Positions 1 to 10,000 of a stretch of 64,000 nucleotides of DNA are shown piece after piece (position 1 is the first letter of the stretch; each line of letters starts with the position of its first letter). Under the pieces are notes generated by a model. It searched no databases. It was not told the origin of the DNA and saw only the letters and a program-made list of their open reading frames with translations. A program made the position numbers and the translations under genes. This DNA comes from Lewinellaceae bacterium (GTDB taxonomy: Bacteria > Bacteroidota > Bacteroidia > Chitinophagales > Saprospiraceae). The stretch is from assembly GCA_020636375.1 (NCBI GenBank), contig JACJXZ010000003.1, forward strand, positions 124,001-188,000, read 5' to 3'.

Positions 1-2873
1 GCATCACGGAAAAAACGCAGGGCAGAGAAAGCCCAAGCTATGGCATTTGCCTGAACGCACTGGCACTCTTGTATTGGCGAATGGGCCATTATGATCAGTC
101 TGAACAGTTTTACCTTGAAACAAAAGATGTTTATGAAAAAGTATACGGAAAAGAAAACGTCCGATATGCTGCCGCCCTCAATAACCTGGGTTCACTGTAC
201 AATAGCATCGGGGAATATGAAAAAGCCGAAGCATTCCTGGCTGAAGGCCTCGGGGTAAAGGAAAGAACGGTGGGCCGAGAGCACCCCAGTTTTGCGCAAA
301 GCCTGGTCAACCTGGGCAACCTGTATGCTGATATGGGGCGCGATGATAAAGCCGAAGCACAATACCTCGAAGCGATCCCGATACTGGCTGCAACATTAGG
401 CAAAAACACTGCTAAATATGCCTCCTCCGTCGGCAACCTGGCCTTGTTGTATAATGAAATGGGCTATTATGAAAAGGCGGAACCGCTTTACCTCGAATCC
501 AACGCCATCAAAGAAAGCATTCTGGGAACCGAACATCCCAGTTATGCCATAGGGCTGAGCAATATGGCCGTTTTGTACATGAACATGGGCAATTTTAAAA
601 AAGCAGAAGCCTGTTTATTAAAGGGCAAGGAAATACGGTTAACAACCCTGGGCCGGCAACATGTTGAGTATGCAGGCAACCTGGCCATTTTAGGCCGCCT
701 GTACATTTTAATGGGCAATTATCCGGAAGCGGAGCGGTTCCTGCTCGAAGCGAAAGGGATTTTTGAAGACGAGCTGGACAACCAGAAACATACCCTTTAT
801 TTGAACTGCCTGAATTTCCTGGCAAATTTGTATACGTTCACCGGCCGTTTCGAAGAGGCGGAAAAATACTATCTTCTTACCCTCTCTAAATGGAAAGAAA
901 CGGGAGGAAAAGACCCGGGAACTTATGCAGTATATCTGGACGACCTTGGGGTTTTGTACACCCGTATGGGTAATTACCAAAAAGCCGAAGCGCTTCATCT
1001 GGAAGCGAATGCCATTTTCGAGAACACCCTGGGCAAAGAGCACGCCAACTATTCCAGGAGTTTACAAAACCTGGGCAACCTTTACGTACTTGCCGGCCGA
1101 TACCACAAGGCCGGCACTCTTTTCAGCGAAGCGTCGGCCCTCCGGCAATCCCTGATGCTTAATGCCCTGCACCATTTGTCCGAGCCGGAAATGAATGAAT
1201 ATCTCGGGATTTTTGCGGCCAGCCAGGCCGAAATACTTTCGTTTGCTTATTTGCCAGGCAATCAAAGTTCTTCTATTGTCTGCACCTGTTTCGACAATAT
1301 TCTTTTTTACAAGGGCTTCCTGCTAAACTCCCTGAACCACGTCAGGAAACTGGCGCTTTCCAATCCTGACGCGCGCGAGCAATACCAGGCGCTGAAATCC
1401 TGTGAGCGCCAGTTAGCTAAAGCCTATGCCCGCCCTGTTTCCGAACGGGACAGTATTAAGATTTCGGAACTCCGGGAAAAAGCCAACGCGCTCGAAAAAG
1501 GCCTCGCCCGTACCGTAGCCGGTTATGAGGAAGCCGTTCGCCAGGTGAAATGGCAGGAGGTGCGGCAAAACCTGAAAGCAGGCGAAGCCGCACTGGAATT
1601 TGTCCATTTCCCGGTTATGCGCGAAGGGTCAGCGGATAGCGTGCTTTACGTAGCCCTTTTGTTGCGCCCTGAAGATGAACAGCCCACGTTCATCCCTTTG
1701 TTTGAGGAAAAGCAGCTTCAGCAATTGATTTCGGGAGACAACGAGGCAGAGATCATCGCGGCAGCTTATGCCACCCGGGGGGTAGAGCCTCGTCAAAATG
1801 AACAGTTGACAGGTTTGTACAACCTGCTGTGGGGGCCCCTGGAAAAATATCTGGAAGACATAGAGAAGGTCTATTTTTCCCCATCCGGCTGGCTGCACCG
1901 CATCAACTTCAACGCGATTCCAACAGGAAATGGAGAAGCGTGTTTGGCCGATCGGGCCCGGTTGGTCCGGCTGGGAAGCACTCGTTCTTTGTCCGCCCCG
2001 GATTGGGTCGGCTCTCCTGCAGAAAACACAGCTGTTCTTTATGGTGGCATTCAGTACGACCTGGACACAACCGGCATAGCTAAGGACACTATAGAGGCCG
2101 AGTTATCGGCCGAAATTTTATCCGGTCCTTTATTCTCGTATGCCGGCCGCAACCTGGCGCAAAGCAGCGAAAGCTGGCCCTACCTTCCGGGAACGAAGGA
2201 AGAGGCCGAAGCGGCCAGCGCCATGCTCCGGCGGGCCGGTTTCGCCGTCCGGGTATTTTCTGAAAAAAATGCTACCGAAGAATCGGTTAAAGCGATGGGC
2301 AGCCGTGGTTCCTCTCCGCGTATTCTTCACCTGGCAACCCATGGCTTTTTCTTTCCGGATTTAGCCTCCCCCGCCACTCCCGAAGATGGAGAGAAGGTAG
2401 CCAATCCTCCGCCTTCGGGGGGTCTAGGAGGGGCTACTTTCAAAATCTCCCACCACTCCATGATCCGCTCCGGCCTGGTCCTTGCCGGAGGCAATTACGC
2501 CTGGCAAACCGGAAGCCCCTGGCGGCCGGATCAGGAAGACGGCATCCTGACGGCCTACGAGATCAGCCAGATGGATTTGTCGAATACAGAATTGGTGATC
2601 CTCTCTGCCTGCGAAACGGGATTGGGCGATATCGACAAAAACGAGGGCGTTTACGGCCTGCAGCGCGCCTTTAAAATAGCCGGGGCGAAATACCTGATGA
2701 TGTCGCTTTGGCAGGTGCCGGATAGAGAAACCAAAGAATTCATGGCGGCCTTTTACCAGCACTGGCTGGAAGGCGAAATGGCTATCCCGGATGCCTTCTG
2801 CAAAACGCAGTTGGAAATGAAGGAACGGTTCGAGGACCCGAATCTATGGGCGGGTTTTGTGCTGATGGAATAG
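1..2873 (+). CDS. TPR-CHAT protease, 5' end outside window
   Basis: The frame is open from base 3 to the TAG at 2871-2873, so the TTG at 69 is not the start: the codons before it already read as a TPR unit (EKTQGRESPSYG, then the LYWRMGHYDQSEQFYLE pattern). About 956 residues are visible. The first 350 or so are 42-residue TPR repeats of the form NLGxLYxxMGxYxKAExxxLEA. A helical linker follows, then a C-terminal CHAT (caspase-HetF-associated) peptidase domain. The likely catalytic dyad is the His of HLATHGFFFPD (nt ~2327-2359) and the Cys of LSACETGLGD (nt ~2600-2630). CHAT proteins are caspase-clan cysteine peptidases whose TPRs usually bind a partner or activator. It closely resembles the second TPR-CHAT gene at 7062-10091 and lies about 190 bp upstream of a caspase-like gene on the same strand. 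The substrate is unknown. Confidence 0.93.
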   Translation, partial: ITEKTQGRESPSYGICLNALALLYWRMGHYDQSEQFYLETKDVYEKVYGKENVRYAAALNNLGSLYNSIGEYEKAEAFLAEGLGVKERTVGREHPSFAQSLVNLGNLYADMGRDDKAEAQYLEAIPILAATLGKNTAKYASSVGNLALLYNEMGYYEKAEPLYLESNAIKESILGTEHPSYAIGLSNMAVLYMNMGNFKKAEACLLKGKEIRLTTLGRQHVEYAGNLAILGRLYILMGNYPEAERFLLEAKGIFEDELDNQKHTLYLNCLNFLANLYTFTGRFEEAEKYYLLTLSKWKETGGKDPGTYAVYLDDLGVLYTRMGNYQKAEALHLEANAIFENTLGKEHANYSRSLQNLGNLYVLAGRYHKAGTLFSEASALRQSLMLNALHHLSEPEMNEYLGIFAASQAEILSFAYLPGNQSSSIVCTCFDNILFYKGFLLNSLNHVRKLALSNPDAREQYQALKSCERQLAKAYARPVSERDSIKISELREKANALEKGLARTVAGYEEAVRQVKWQEVRQNLKAGEAALEFVHFPVMREGSADSVLYVALLLRPEDEQPTFIPLFEEKQLQQLISGDNEAEIIAAAYATRGVEPRQNEQLTGLYNLLWGPLEKYLEDIEKVYFSPSGWLHRINFNAIPTGNGEACLADRARLVRLGSTRSLSAPDWVGSPAENTAVLYGGIQYDLDTTGIAKDTIEAELSAEILSGPLFSYAGRNLAQSSESWPYLPGTKEEAEAASAMLRRAGFAVRVFSEKNATEESVKAMGSRGSSPRILHLATHGFFFPDLASPATPEDGEKVANPPPSGGLGGATFKISHHSMIRSGLVLAGGNYAWQTGSPWRPDQEDGILTAYEISQMDLSNTELVILSACETGLGDIDKNEGVYGLQRAFKIAGAKYLMMSLWQVPDRETKEFMAAFYQHWLEGEMAIPDAFCKTQLEMKERFEDPNLWAGFVLME

Positions 2874-3029
2874 GAAATCCTGTATTAGTAATTCTACTTC
2901 GCCACTTTAAAGCGGAGGAGGCGTGCGGCGAGCCGTTCGACTGCTGGCAAGCAATTGAACGGCCAACTCTGCGCCCAAATTCAAACCGCAGGGAGCGCGG
3001 AGCGCCGCAGAGAAACACAGTTCCTCCGC

Positions 3030-3050
3030 AGTTATTCTTCTCCGGGCCCT
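3030..3050 (+). repeat. Solo copy of a MITE end
   Basis: These 21 bases are identical to 24218-24238, the inner right arm of the inverted-repeat element at 23962-24251 (core GTTATTCTTCTCCGGGCCC). The copy lies 15 bp before the caspase-like gene. No matching left arm is seen nearby, so this looks like a remnant or a solo end. Confidence 0.6.
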
Positions 3051-3064
3051 AAAATAACAGAGTA

Positions 3065-5098
3065 ATGATTACTAACCCAAACGCTGTACAAATGCGGCAT
3101 TTCCTATACCTATTATTTCCATTCCTTGCCTGGAATCCTGCATTCTCCGACCCTCCCTCCCGGATCGCCCTGATCGTCGCCGTGGGCCAGTATCCGGAAT
3201 CTTCCAAATGGAACTCCCTGGGTGCGGCCAACGACCTCCAGCTCGTCCGGGAGGCTCTGATGCAACAGGGGTTTTCCGAAGAAAATATCGCGAGCCTGCG
3301 AGATGAGGAAGCCACCAAAGCCGACATCATACAGGCTTTCCGCCGCCATCTCATCGGGAAGGCCCGCCCCGGCGATATTGCCGTTTTCCACTTCTCCGGC
3401 CACGGCCAGCAGGTGATGGACGACAACGGCGACGAACTGGATGGATTCGACGAAGCCCTGGTCCCTTACGATTCGCCCCAGGATTTCCAGCCAGGCAGAT
3501 ATGAAGGAGAACGCTTGCTGAGAGACGACGAGCTGAACGGCCTGCTGATCGAATTGCGCCGGAAACTGGGCAAAAATGGGCAGGTGTTGGCCCTGCTGGA
3601 CGCCTGCCATTCCGGCACGGGCACAAGGGGCTACGCGCCGGCGCGGGGCAGCCGGCAGAAGATGGCGCCTCCTTCTTACGTGGAAAAGATGCAGGATAAC
3701 CCGCCCGATACCGGGCAATTCCAGGAGGAAGAAGGCAGGAGTGTCAGGAAGCTGGCACCCCTCATCGCCTTTTTCGCCTCCGCCGCCGATCAGCTCAACT
3801 ATGAGTACCGGGATGAGGACGGGAACAGCTACGGCCCCCTGAGCTATGCCTTCAGCAAAGTCTTTCCAACGCTGGAGCGCCAGGTTACCTACAGTAGCTT
3901 GTTCAGCCGCATAAAGCAGGAGATGGCCGCCCTGGCGCCCCGGCAGGCGCCCCGGATGGAGGGCCCGGCGGAACTGGCCGTCCTGGGCGGCTATGCGGCG
4001 CCTGTGCCCCAGCACCTCGAAGTGCTGCGCTGGTACGGCCCCCAGACGCTGATCATCGACGCGGGTACGCTGAAGGGCATCCATGCGGGGACGGCCATCC
4101 ACTTCTTCCCGGCCGGCATCCGGGATACCGCCGGCGTAGCCCCCATTACCCGAGGGATCATATCAAACGCCTTCCCGCTGATCTCGGAGGTATCGCTGGA
4201 AGGTGACATAGATGAGGAAGCGGCAGCCGGCGCCTGGGGGTTTGTAGAAAGACAAAACTACGGCAGCATCCGTGCCCGGCTGATGGTGGCGCCTGGCACC
4301 GAAGCACTGCAGCCGGCCTTGCTTTCCGAAGCAGCGCCATACGCGGCCCTGCAGCTCGTCCGGTCCCAACCGGATATGGTCCTGGAGCAGGAAGAGGATG
4401 AAAACGGGTACCGGAAGCTGTTGCTTCGCAGCCGGGACGATTACGTGTTGTGGGAAAGCCCGCTGGAAGGAACAAATCCGGAAAGCCTGTCGGAACAGGT
4501 CGTCAAACGGTGCCTGGCCTACGCCCAGGCGGAATTCCTGCGCAAGCTGGAGATGGACAACCGGTTTCTGGAAGTAGAAATGGAACTCATTCCGGTAACC
4601 GTCAAACGGGAAAACAAGAAGTTCGTCGTGGATGAAAAGCTGCCGCTTTCTTCCAAAGCCGGGCCGGATGGCGTGGTGCGTTTCCGGGAAGGAGAAAGTT
4701 TTATTATCAGGGTGACAAACCGGGGCATACGGCCCGTGTATTACAGCGTGCTGGACGTACAGGCCGACAACCAGGTGCAGCCCCTGATCCCCAACCAAAT
4801 CTGCGGCCTGAATGCCGCCGACTACTACATCCTGCCCGGCCAAACCCAGGAATTGGACTGCATCATCGATGTATACCCCCCCTACGGCAACGAGGCGCTG
4901 AAACTGGTCGCCACCGACGAGCCGCTGGAACTGCGGCGGATCATCAGCACCCGGGGAGAGGCCGCCGGCAGCAACAACCCTTTCGAACAGCTCTTTCAGT
5001 CGACGTTCAAGGATGCCAGCCGCGGGCCAACGACGCCCAGTATCCCGCCCAGCTCGGCGCATGTGCATTCGGTGCTGTTTCGGATTGTGGAGCGGTAG
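3065..5098 (+). CDS. Caspase-family (C14) protein with DUF4384-like C-terminus
   Basis: 677 residues from the first ATG. An internal ATG at 3092 would give a cleaner signal peptide (MRHFLYLLFPFLAW, cleaved near AFS), so that may be the true start and the protein is probably exported. Residues ~30-260 form a caspase/metacaspase p20-like domain. The catalytic His lies in FHFSGHGQQ (residue ~112) and the Cys in LLDACHSGTGTRG (residue ~181). The acidic DDNGDELDGFDE stretch after the His is typical of metacaspase-like proteins. The C-terminal part contains SFIIRVTNRGIRPVYYSVLD followed by LIPNQ, which resembles DUF4384 domains often fused to bacterial caspases. It sits between a TPR-CHAT gene and a patatin gene. 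Family knowledge predicts an Arg/Lys- or Asp-directed cysteine protease; the target is unknown. Confidence 0.9.
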   Translation: MITNPNAVQMRHFLYLLFPFLAWNPAFSDPPSRIALIVAVGQYPESSKWNSLGAANDLQLVREALMQQGFSEENIASLRDEEATKADIIQAFRRHLIGKARPGDIAVFHFSGHGQQVMDDNGDELDGFDEALVPYDSPQDFQPGRYEGERLLRDDELNGLLIELRRKLGKNGQVLALLDACHSGTGTRGYAPARGSRQKMAPPSYVEKMQDNPPDTGQFQEEEGRSVRKLAPLIAFFASAADQLNYEYRDEDGNSYGPLSYAFSKVFPTLERQVTYSSLFSRIKQEMAALAPRQAPRMEGPAELAVLGGYAAPVPQHLEVLRWYGPQTLIIDAGTLKGIHAGTAIHFFPAGIRDTAGVAPITRGIISNAFPLISEVSLEGDIDEEAAAGAWGFVERQNYGSIRARLMVAPGTEALQPALLSEAAPYAALQLVRSQPDMVLEQEEDENGYRKLLLRSRDDYVLWESPLEGTNPESLSEQVVKRCLAYAQAEFLRKLEMDNRFLEVEMELIPVTVKRENKKFVVDEKLPLSSKAGPDGVVRFREGESFIIRVTNRGIRPVYYSVLDVQADNQVQPLIPNQICGLNAADYYILPGQTQELDCIIDVYPPYGNEALKLVATDEPLELRRIISTRGEAAGSNNPFEQLFQSTFKDASRGPTTPSIPPSSAHVHSVLFRIVER

Positions 5099-5273
5099 GG
5101 GGAAGCTTAAACAGGGTATTCTGCTACAGAAGATGCCTTTCGGCAGATCGGGCAGAGGAAGGCGTCGCCCCGGGTGTTGTACCTGGTGCCTCTGCGTGTA
5201 ATTTTGCCCCAAGGGAGAAGGCGCAATTCGAAATTGATGCACTAAATAGTGGCATCTCACTACTTAGTAGTGA

Positions 5274-5672
5274 TTAAAAAACAGCTTTTTTCGTTTGGGT
5301 GGCTTGTTTAAAAATAGTTTTCCTGAGCCGCAGCTGATTGGCAATATCCTTAGTCAGGATGAAGTTTCCCTTTGTGAATTTGGCTTCGCACAAATGGATG
5401 ATCTGGTCGGCACGGTCAATGATCATGTCTATCTGCGCGCCCGGCAGGCTATCGTCCCCTTTGAACTTCCAGGAACTGTGTCTCGTGTAGACCCCACTAA
5501 TACCCAGAGCTGATTTGATCTGGTCAATGTGCATCATACAGATATTCTCAAAAGCATAACCGCTCCATGCTGTAAAAGCGCTTTGCTTCGACAATTGCTC
5601 CCAAACCCGGCTTCCTCCGTCCTGGTTGGGCTGCACAAATTTGAGGTAAAACAAGGAGTACAAATCCGCCAA
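5274..5672 (-). pseudogene. Truncated DUF234-type ATPase C-terminus (PD-(D/E)XK-like)
   Basis: The 132 residues match the C-terminal end of the large archaeal/bacterial AAA ATPase family carrying a DUF234/nuclease-like tail. Recognisable pieces are AWSGYAFENICMMHIDQIK, GAQIDMIIDR and IHLCEAKF, the last two giving a D...ExK nuclease-like signature. The N-terminal P-loop ATPase half is absent upstream. The C-terminus stops abruptly at KKAVF, where the family normally continues. A near-palindrome (CACTACT-T-AGTAGTG) directly follows the break. I read it as a decayed fragment. It could still be translated as a small protein. Confidence 0.6.
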
Positions 5673-5810
5673 TTAGCGCTCCCTTGCTTCCGGCGGAGAT
5701 GGCGTGTCTAAAAAAACCAATTTTCTTCCCCGAAAGTGATAACCACTGGCCGCTGCCACAATATATGGGTGTAACAAGAAACTAAATCATTTAACCGAAC
5801 ACCCAGATCA

Positions 5811-6938
5811 ATGAACGCCATCGCCCATCCCATCCGCCAAGCTTACCGCCAGCAAACCCCTCCCAAGGCAGTAGCGAACCCCCAGAGAAAAAAAGTACGC
5901 ATCCTGTCCATCGACGGCGGAGGCATGCGCGGCATCATCCCCGCTACCGTCATCTGGCACCTCGAACAGCGCCTGCAGGAAAAAACCGGCAACCCCGACG
6001 CCCGCATCAGCGACTATTTCGACCTGCTGGCCGGCACCAGCACCGGCGGCATCCTGGCATGCACCTACCTGATCCCCGACTCCGAGCGGCCCGGCCGCCC
6101 GAAGTTCGACGCCCGCCAGTCGCTGGCCATGTACCTCGACAACCGGGGCTGCGGCATCTTCGCCCGCTCCTGGTTCCGGAAGCTGACCTCCCTGATGGGC
6201 CTGATCGACGAAAAGTACTGCTCGGGCAACCTGGAAAAAGCCCTGAAAAAGTGCCTGGGCGGGCAGGTGCGCCTGAGCAGCTTCCTGAAGCCCTGCCTCA
6301 TTACTGCCTATGATATCAAAAACCGCCGGGCCAAGTTCTTCACCAGCGTGGATGCCCAATCGGATTCCAATCAGGACTACAAAGCCTGGGAAGCAGCCCG
6401 GGCGACTGCCGCCGCCCCGTCCTATTTCCAGCCGGCTTGCCTGCCCACCGGAAACAACCCCGAGGAAGTGCTGGTCGACGGAGGCGTATTTGCCAATAAC
6501 CCTGCCCTGTGCGCTTTTACCGAAGCTCAGAAAACCTGCTTCGCCCAACGTTCCGGAGACAACAGCCGGCCCGATCACCCCGGCCAGCAAGACATGATCA
6601 TCGTTTCCCTGGGCACTGGCGATGCCAAAAAGGGGTACGCCCTGGATGAGGTGAAATCCCAAGGCATGGTAAAATGGGCCAAACCGATCATCGACATCCT
6701 GATGGGTGCCAGCACGGACACGGCCGACTACCAACTGCAGCAACTATTTGATACAAAGGAGAAGGAAAACGGAGGGCGTTACTACCGCCTCAACCCGCAG
6801 CTGAAGGGCGTCGATAACGCAATGGACAACATCCGGCCCGCGCATCTGAAATCGTTGCACCAACTGGCGCTGCAATACATCCGGGACAACGAGGAAATGC
6901 TGGAAGAGATCGTGGATCAGTTGATGGAGAATAGTTGA
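5811..6938 (+). CDS. Patatin-like phospholipase
   Basis: 375 residues with all patatin landmarks: the glycine-rich oxyanion loop in SIDGGGMRGIIPA (residues ~34-46), the nucleophile elbow GTSTGG (Ser ~77) and the catalytic Asp in VDGGVFANNPA (Asp ~222). No signal peptide is evident, so it should act in the cytosol or on the inner face of the membrane. The family hydrolyses acyl chains of phospholipids. Patatins are effectors in several bacterial defence systems such as CapV-type CBASS, but no cyclase is seen next to this one. It is convergent with the TPR-CHAT gene at 7062-10091 and lies downstream of the caspase-like gene. Function within a death or defence module is inference from neighbours. 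Confidence 0.92.
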   Translation: MNAIAHPIRQAYRQQTPPKAVANPQRKKVRILSIDGGGMRGIIPATVIWHLEQRLQEKTGNPDARISDYFDLLAGTSTGGILACTYLIPDSERPGRPKFDARQSLAMYLDNRGCGIFARSWFRKLTSLMGLIDEKYCSGNLEKALKKCLGGQVRLSSFLKPCLITAYDIKNRRAKFFTSVDAQSDSNQDYKAWEAARATAAAPSYFQPACLPTGNNPEEVLVDGGVFANNPALCAFTEAQKTCFAQRSGDNSRPDHPGQQDMIIVSLGTGDAKKGYALDEVKSQGMVKWAKPIIDILMGASTDTADYQLQQLFDTKEKENGGRYYRLNPQLKGVDNAMDNIRPAHLKSLHQLALQYIRDNEEMLEEIVDQLMENS

Positions 6939-6998
6939 TGTGCCGAACGTTGGCGGTTGCTCGTTATTTGTTGTTTGTTCCCCGTAGTTGCCGAAGCG

Positions 6999-7060
6999 AA
7001 CAACAGACAACAGACAACAGACAACAAGCAACAAGCAACAGACAACAAACAACGGACAAC
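6999..7060. repeat. Heptamer tandem repeat array (ACAACAG-type)
   Basis: About nine 7-bp units of the form ACAACAG, ACAACAA, GCAACAA and ACAACGG lie between the convergent patatin and TPR-CHAT genes. Just upstream (6950-6985) are T-rich heptamers of opposite polarity (TGTTGTT, TGTTCCC), so the stretch could fold back on itself. It resembles short tandemly repeated repetitive (STRR) heptamers known from cyanobacteria. Confidence 0.75.
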
Positions 7061-7061
7061 G

Positions 7062-10000
7062 TTATTCCAACAACACGAAGGCCGCCCAGTAATACGGGTC
7101 CTCATATTTACCCCGCATCTGCCGCTGCGCTTCCCGGAAGGCTTCCCGCATAGGCTTACCGCTTAGCCATTCCCGGTAGAAAGCCGTCATCAGTTCCCGG
7201 GTTGGTTCATCCGGCACCTGCCACAGGCTCATGATGACATATCGGGCGCCGGCGATCTTGAAGGCGCGCTGCAAGCCGTAGACCCCTTCGCTGCCTTGAA
7301 TATCCCCCAGGCCGGTCTCGCAGGCGGAAAGCACGACCAATTCTGTGCCCGACAAGTCCATCCGGCTGATCTCGTAAGCAGTCAGGATGCCGTCTTCTCT
7401 GCCCTGGAGCGGAGGGTTGCCCATCCAGCTGTGGTTGGCGCCCGCCAGGATCAGGCCCGAACGAACCATAGGGTGTTCGGATAATTGCACGGGTGGCAAC
7501 TCGATGGAAAGCTGATCCACAGAGCCTTCTGTATCCTGGGAATCCGGGAAAAAAAAGCCGTGGGTGGCGATGTGCAATATGCGGGGCGGCTGGGGAAGGT
7601 TCTTCAAACTTTCTTCAGTAGCATCTTGCCCATATTTTGCCGTAACCTCATAGCCGGCGGCTGCCAGCAATTTACTAGCCTGGCCAACTTCCTGTGCTGT
7701 GCCCGGCAGGTATTGCCAGGCCGTTGCTCCGCCTCTGGGAAGGGCGGCCAGGGTTTCCAAAGCAGGCTGGTTTGGGGCCATTGTTTCTGGTTCAGCCGGG
7801 TCGCCAAGGGAGGGCTGGGTGTCCCTTTCGTAAGCAATACCTCCCAATAGGAGGGCATTGCGGTTGGTATAAGCTTGAGCCTCTGCTTCAGCAGTCAGGC
7901 TGCCGGTGCTGCTCAGGGTATGAAGTTGGTACTTGTCACCGATTGTAGTATGGCCATTCAACCCAACAGCGCCCAGGTTGATGCGATGCAACCAGCCGGA
8001 TGGAGCATAATAGATCGTATGGACGCCTTCCAAAAGGCTTTCCAGCGGGCGCCACAATAAGCTATCCAGGCTGGCGTATGCCTGGCTTTGAGGCCTGCGA
8101 GGTTCGACCCCTCGTGCGGCATAGAGGCTTCCCATTCCCTGTTGGTCGCCTTGCTGAGCAAGTGCCAAGAGGCCATTCAGGCTGCTTTCTTCAAAAAGCG
8201 GGACGATTTGCGGCTGTCCGGTTCCGCTTCTGAGCACAAAAGCAACGTAGAGAACGCTATCCGTGGCCACGCCTTGGCGGTAATAGCGAAAATGGCTGAA
8301 TTCGATGGCTGCTTCTCCTGGTTTCAAACACAACTGTACTTCTTTCCACTCCACTTTTTTCCGCGCCTGCCGGAAAGAAGAAGAGGCATTGGCCAGCCTT
8401 ACTTCCAGCTTTTCTGCTTCGTTTTCCAGGCTATCGAGTTCCGGCAGCCGCTGGCTCACCCGCTTTTGATATTGCCGGGCGAGCATTTTGTGCAAATCTT
8501 CCCATTCCTGATATTGTTGCCGCAGTATTGAATCTGGATGTTGCCGGAGGTTGCGCAGCAGGCGGCTGCGATTGCTCTGAAGCAGGCCCTTGTAGAAAAG
8601 CTGGTTGTCAAAGCCGGCCGATACCAGGGCTGCCTCTTCAGGATGGCTGAATATAAAGGACTGTAGCTGGTCAAATCCGGAGCGCATTTTCTTCAGAAAA
8701 GAAGCCTGCAGGCGGTCGCTCAAAAATGGGAAACGCTCCTGGGCTTGAAAATTTATATTTTCATTGAGCGCAAGGTAAATGGGCAGGGCTTTGCCGTCGT
8801 CTCCTGAAATCTGATATGACAACCCCATATACTTAAGGATATGGCTATAAACCTGATGGGTTTTCCCCAAATTCTTTTCAATATTCTCCAAAGCCTCCAG
8901 CAATAGCGCGCGCGCCTCGTCGTATCGGCCCATCCGAATATACAAAGCACCAAGGTTAAAAAGGCGTATGCCATACTCTGAATGGCCTTTGCCATAATTG
9001 GCCTCTGCCTGGCCCAGCGCTTCCAGAAATATCGGCAGTGCTTTGTCATATTCCCCCATGTCCGAGTACAAGCGGGCAAGGTTACTCAGGCGGGCGCCGT
9101 ATTCCGGCGTATCTTTGCCTTTGGTTTTTTCACTAATCTCCACGGCTTCCAGCATTAAAGGCAGGGCTTTGTCGTATGCTTTCATGTCGTTATAGAGTAT
9201 AGATAGCGCTTCCTGGATGTAACCATAGTCTGAATGACTTTTCCCCCAACTCTTTTCGACAAGCTCACGAGCTTGAAGAAACAATGGCAGCGCTTTATCA
9301 TACTCCCCCATATCCTGGTATAGTTCGGCAAGTTCCTCCAAACGGTAAGCGTAACGATAATGCGCTTTCCCAATGCTTTTTTCGGCATTCTTCAACGCTT
9401 CCAGGTACAACGGCAACGCCTTTTCATATTCTCCCATTTGATGGTATAACAAGCCGAGGTTTGCTACTCCACTCCCGTAATACGAGTGGTTCTTGCCCAG
9501 CGTCGCTTCAATGTTCTCCAGTGCTTCCTGCCTGACCGTCAGTGCTTTTTCGTAGGCTTCCATATCCATATACAACAAGCCCATATTGTTCAGGATAAAG
9601 CCATATAGCGGGTTTTCTTTCCCTTGGCTGCTGCTCCTGATAACTTCCAGTGCTTTCTTATAGTAGGACAGCTCCTGTTCGTATTCTCCCATATCATGGG
9701 ATAAAAGGCCGAGAAAATTCAGTGTATTACCATACACTTCCCGGCTGATCTTCGGATTTTTTTCCGCTTTTTCTTTTGCTTCTAAATAGAGGGGCAACGC
9801 TTGCTCGTATTCGTTGACTGTAGCGTATAAATATCCGAGGTTATTGAGGCTCTCCAGGTAGTTGTCATGTTCCTTGCCATACTCTTTTGCGGCTGCTTCA
9901 CGGGCTAATATTGCTGTTTCAAGCGCATTTTGGACATCTCCTTCGCCATAGAAGGCCTCCAAGCGTTCGGTTAACTCCTGGTAGTTCATTGCTTCCGGAG

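Noticed and set aside
69..2873. TTG at 69 as the start of the first CHAT gene
   Set aside because: The frame is open to base 3 and the upstream codons continue the TPR pattern, so the gene simply begins outside the window.
6999..7060. CRISPR or coding repeat
   Set aside because: The unit is only 7 bp and there are no spacers; it lies between the stops of two convergent genes.
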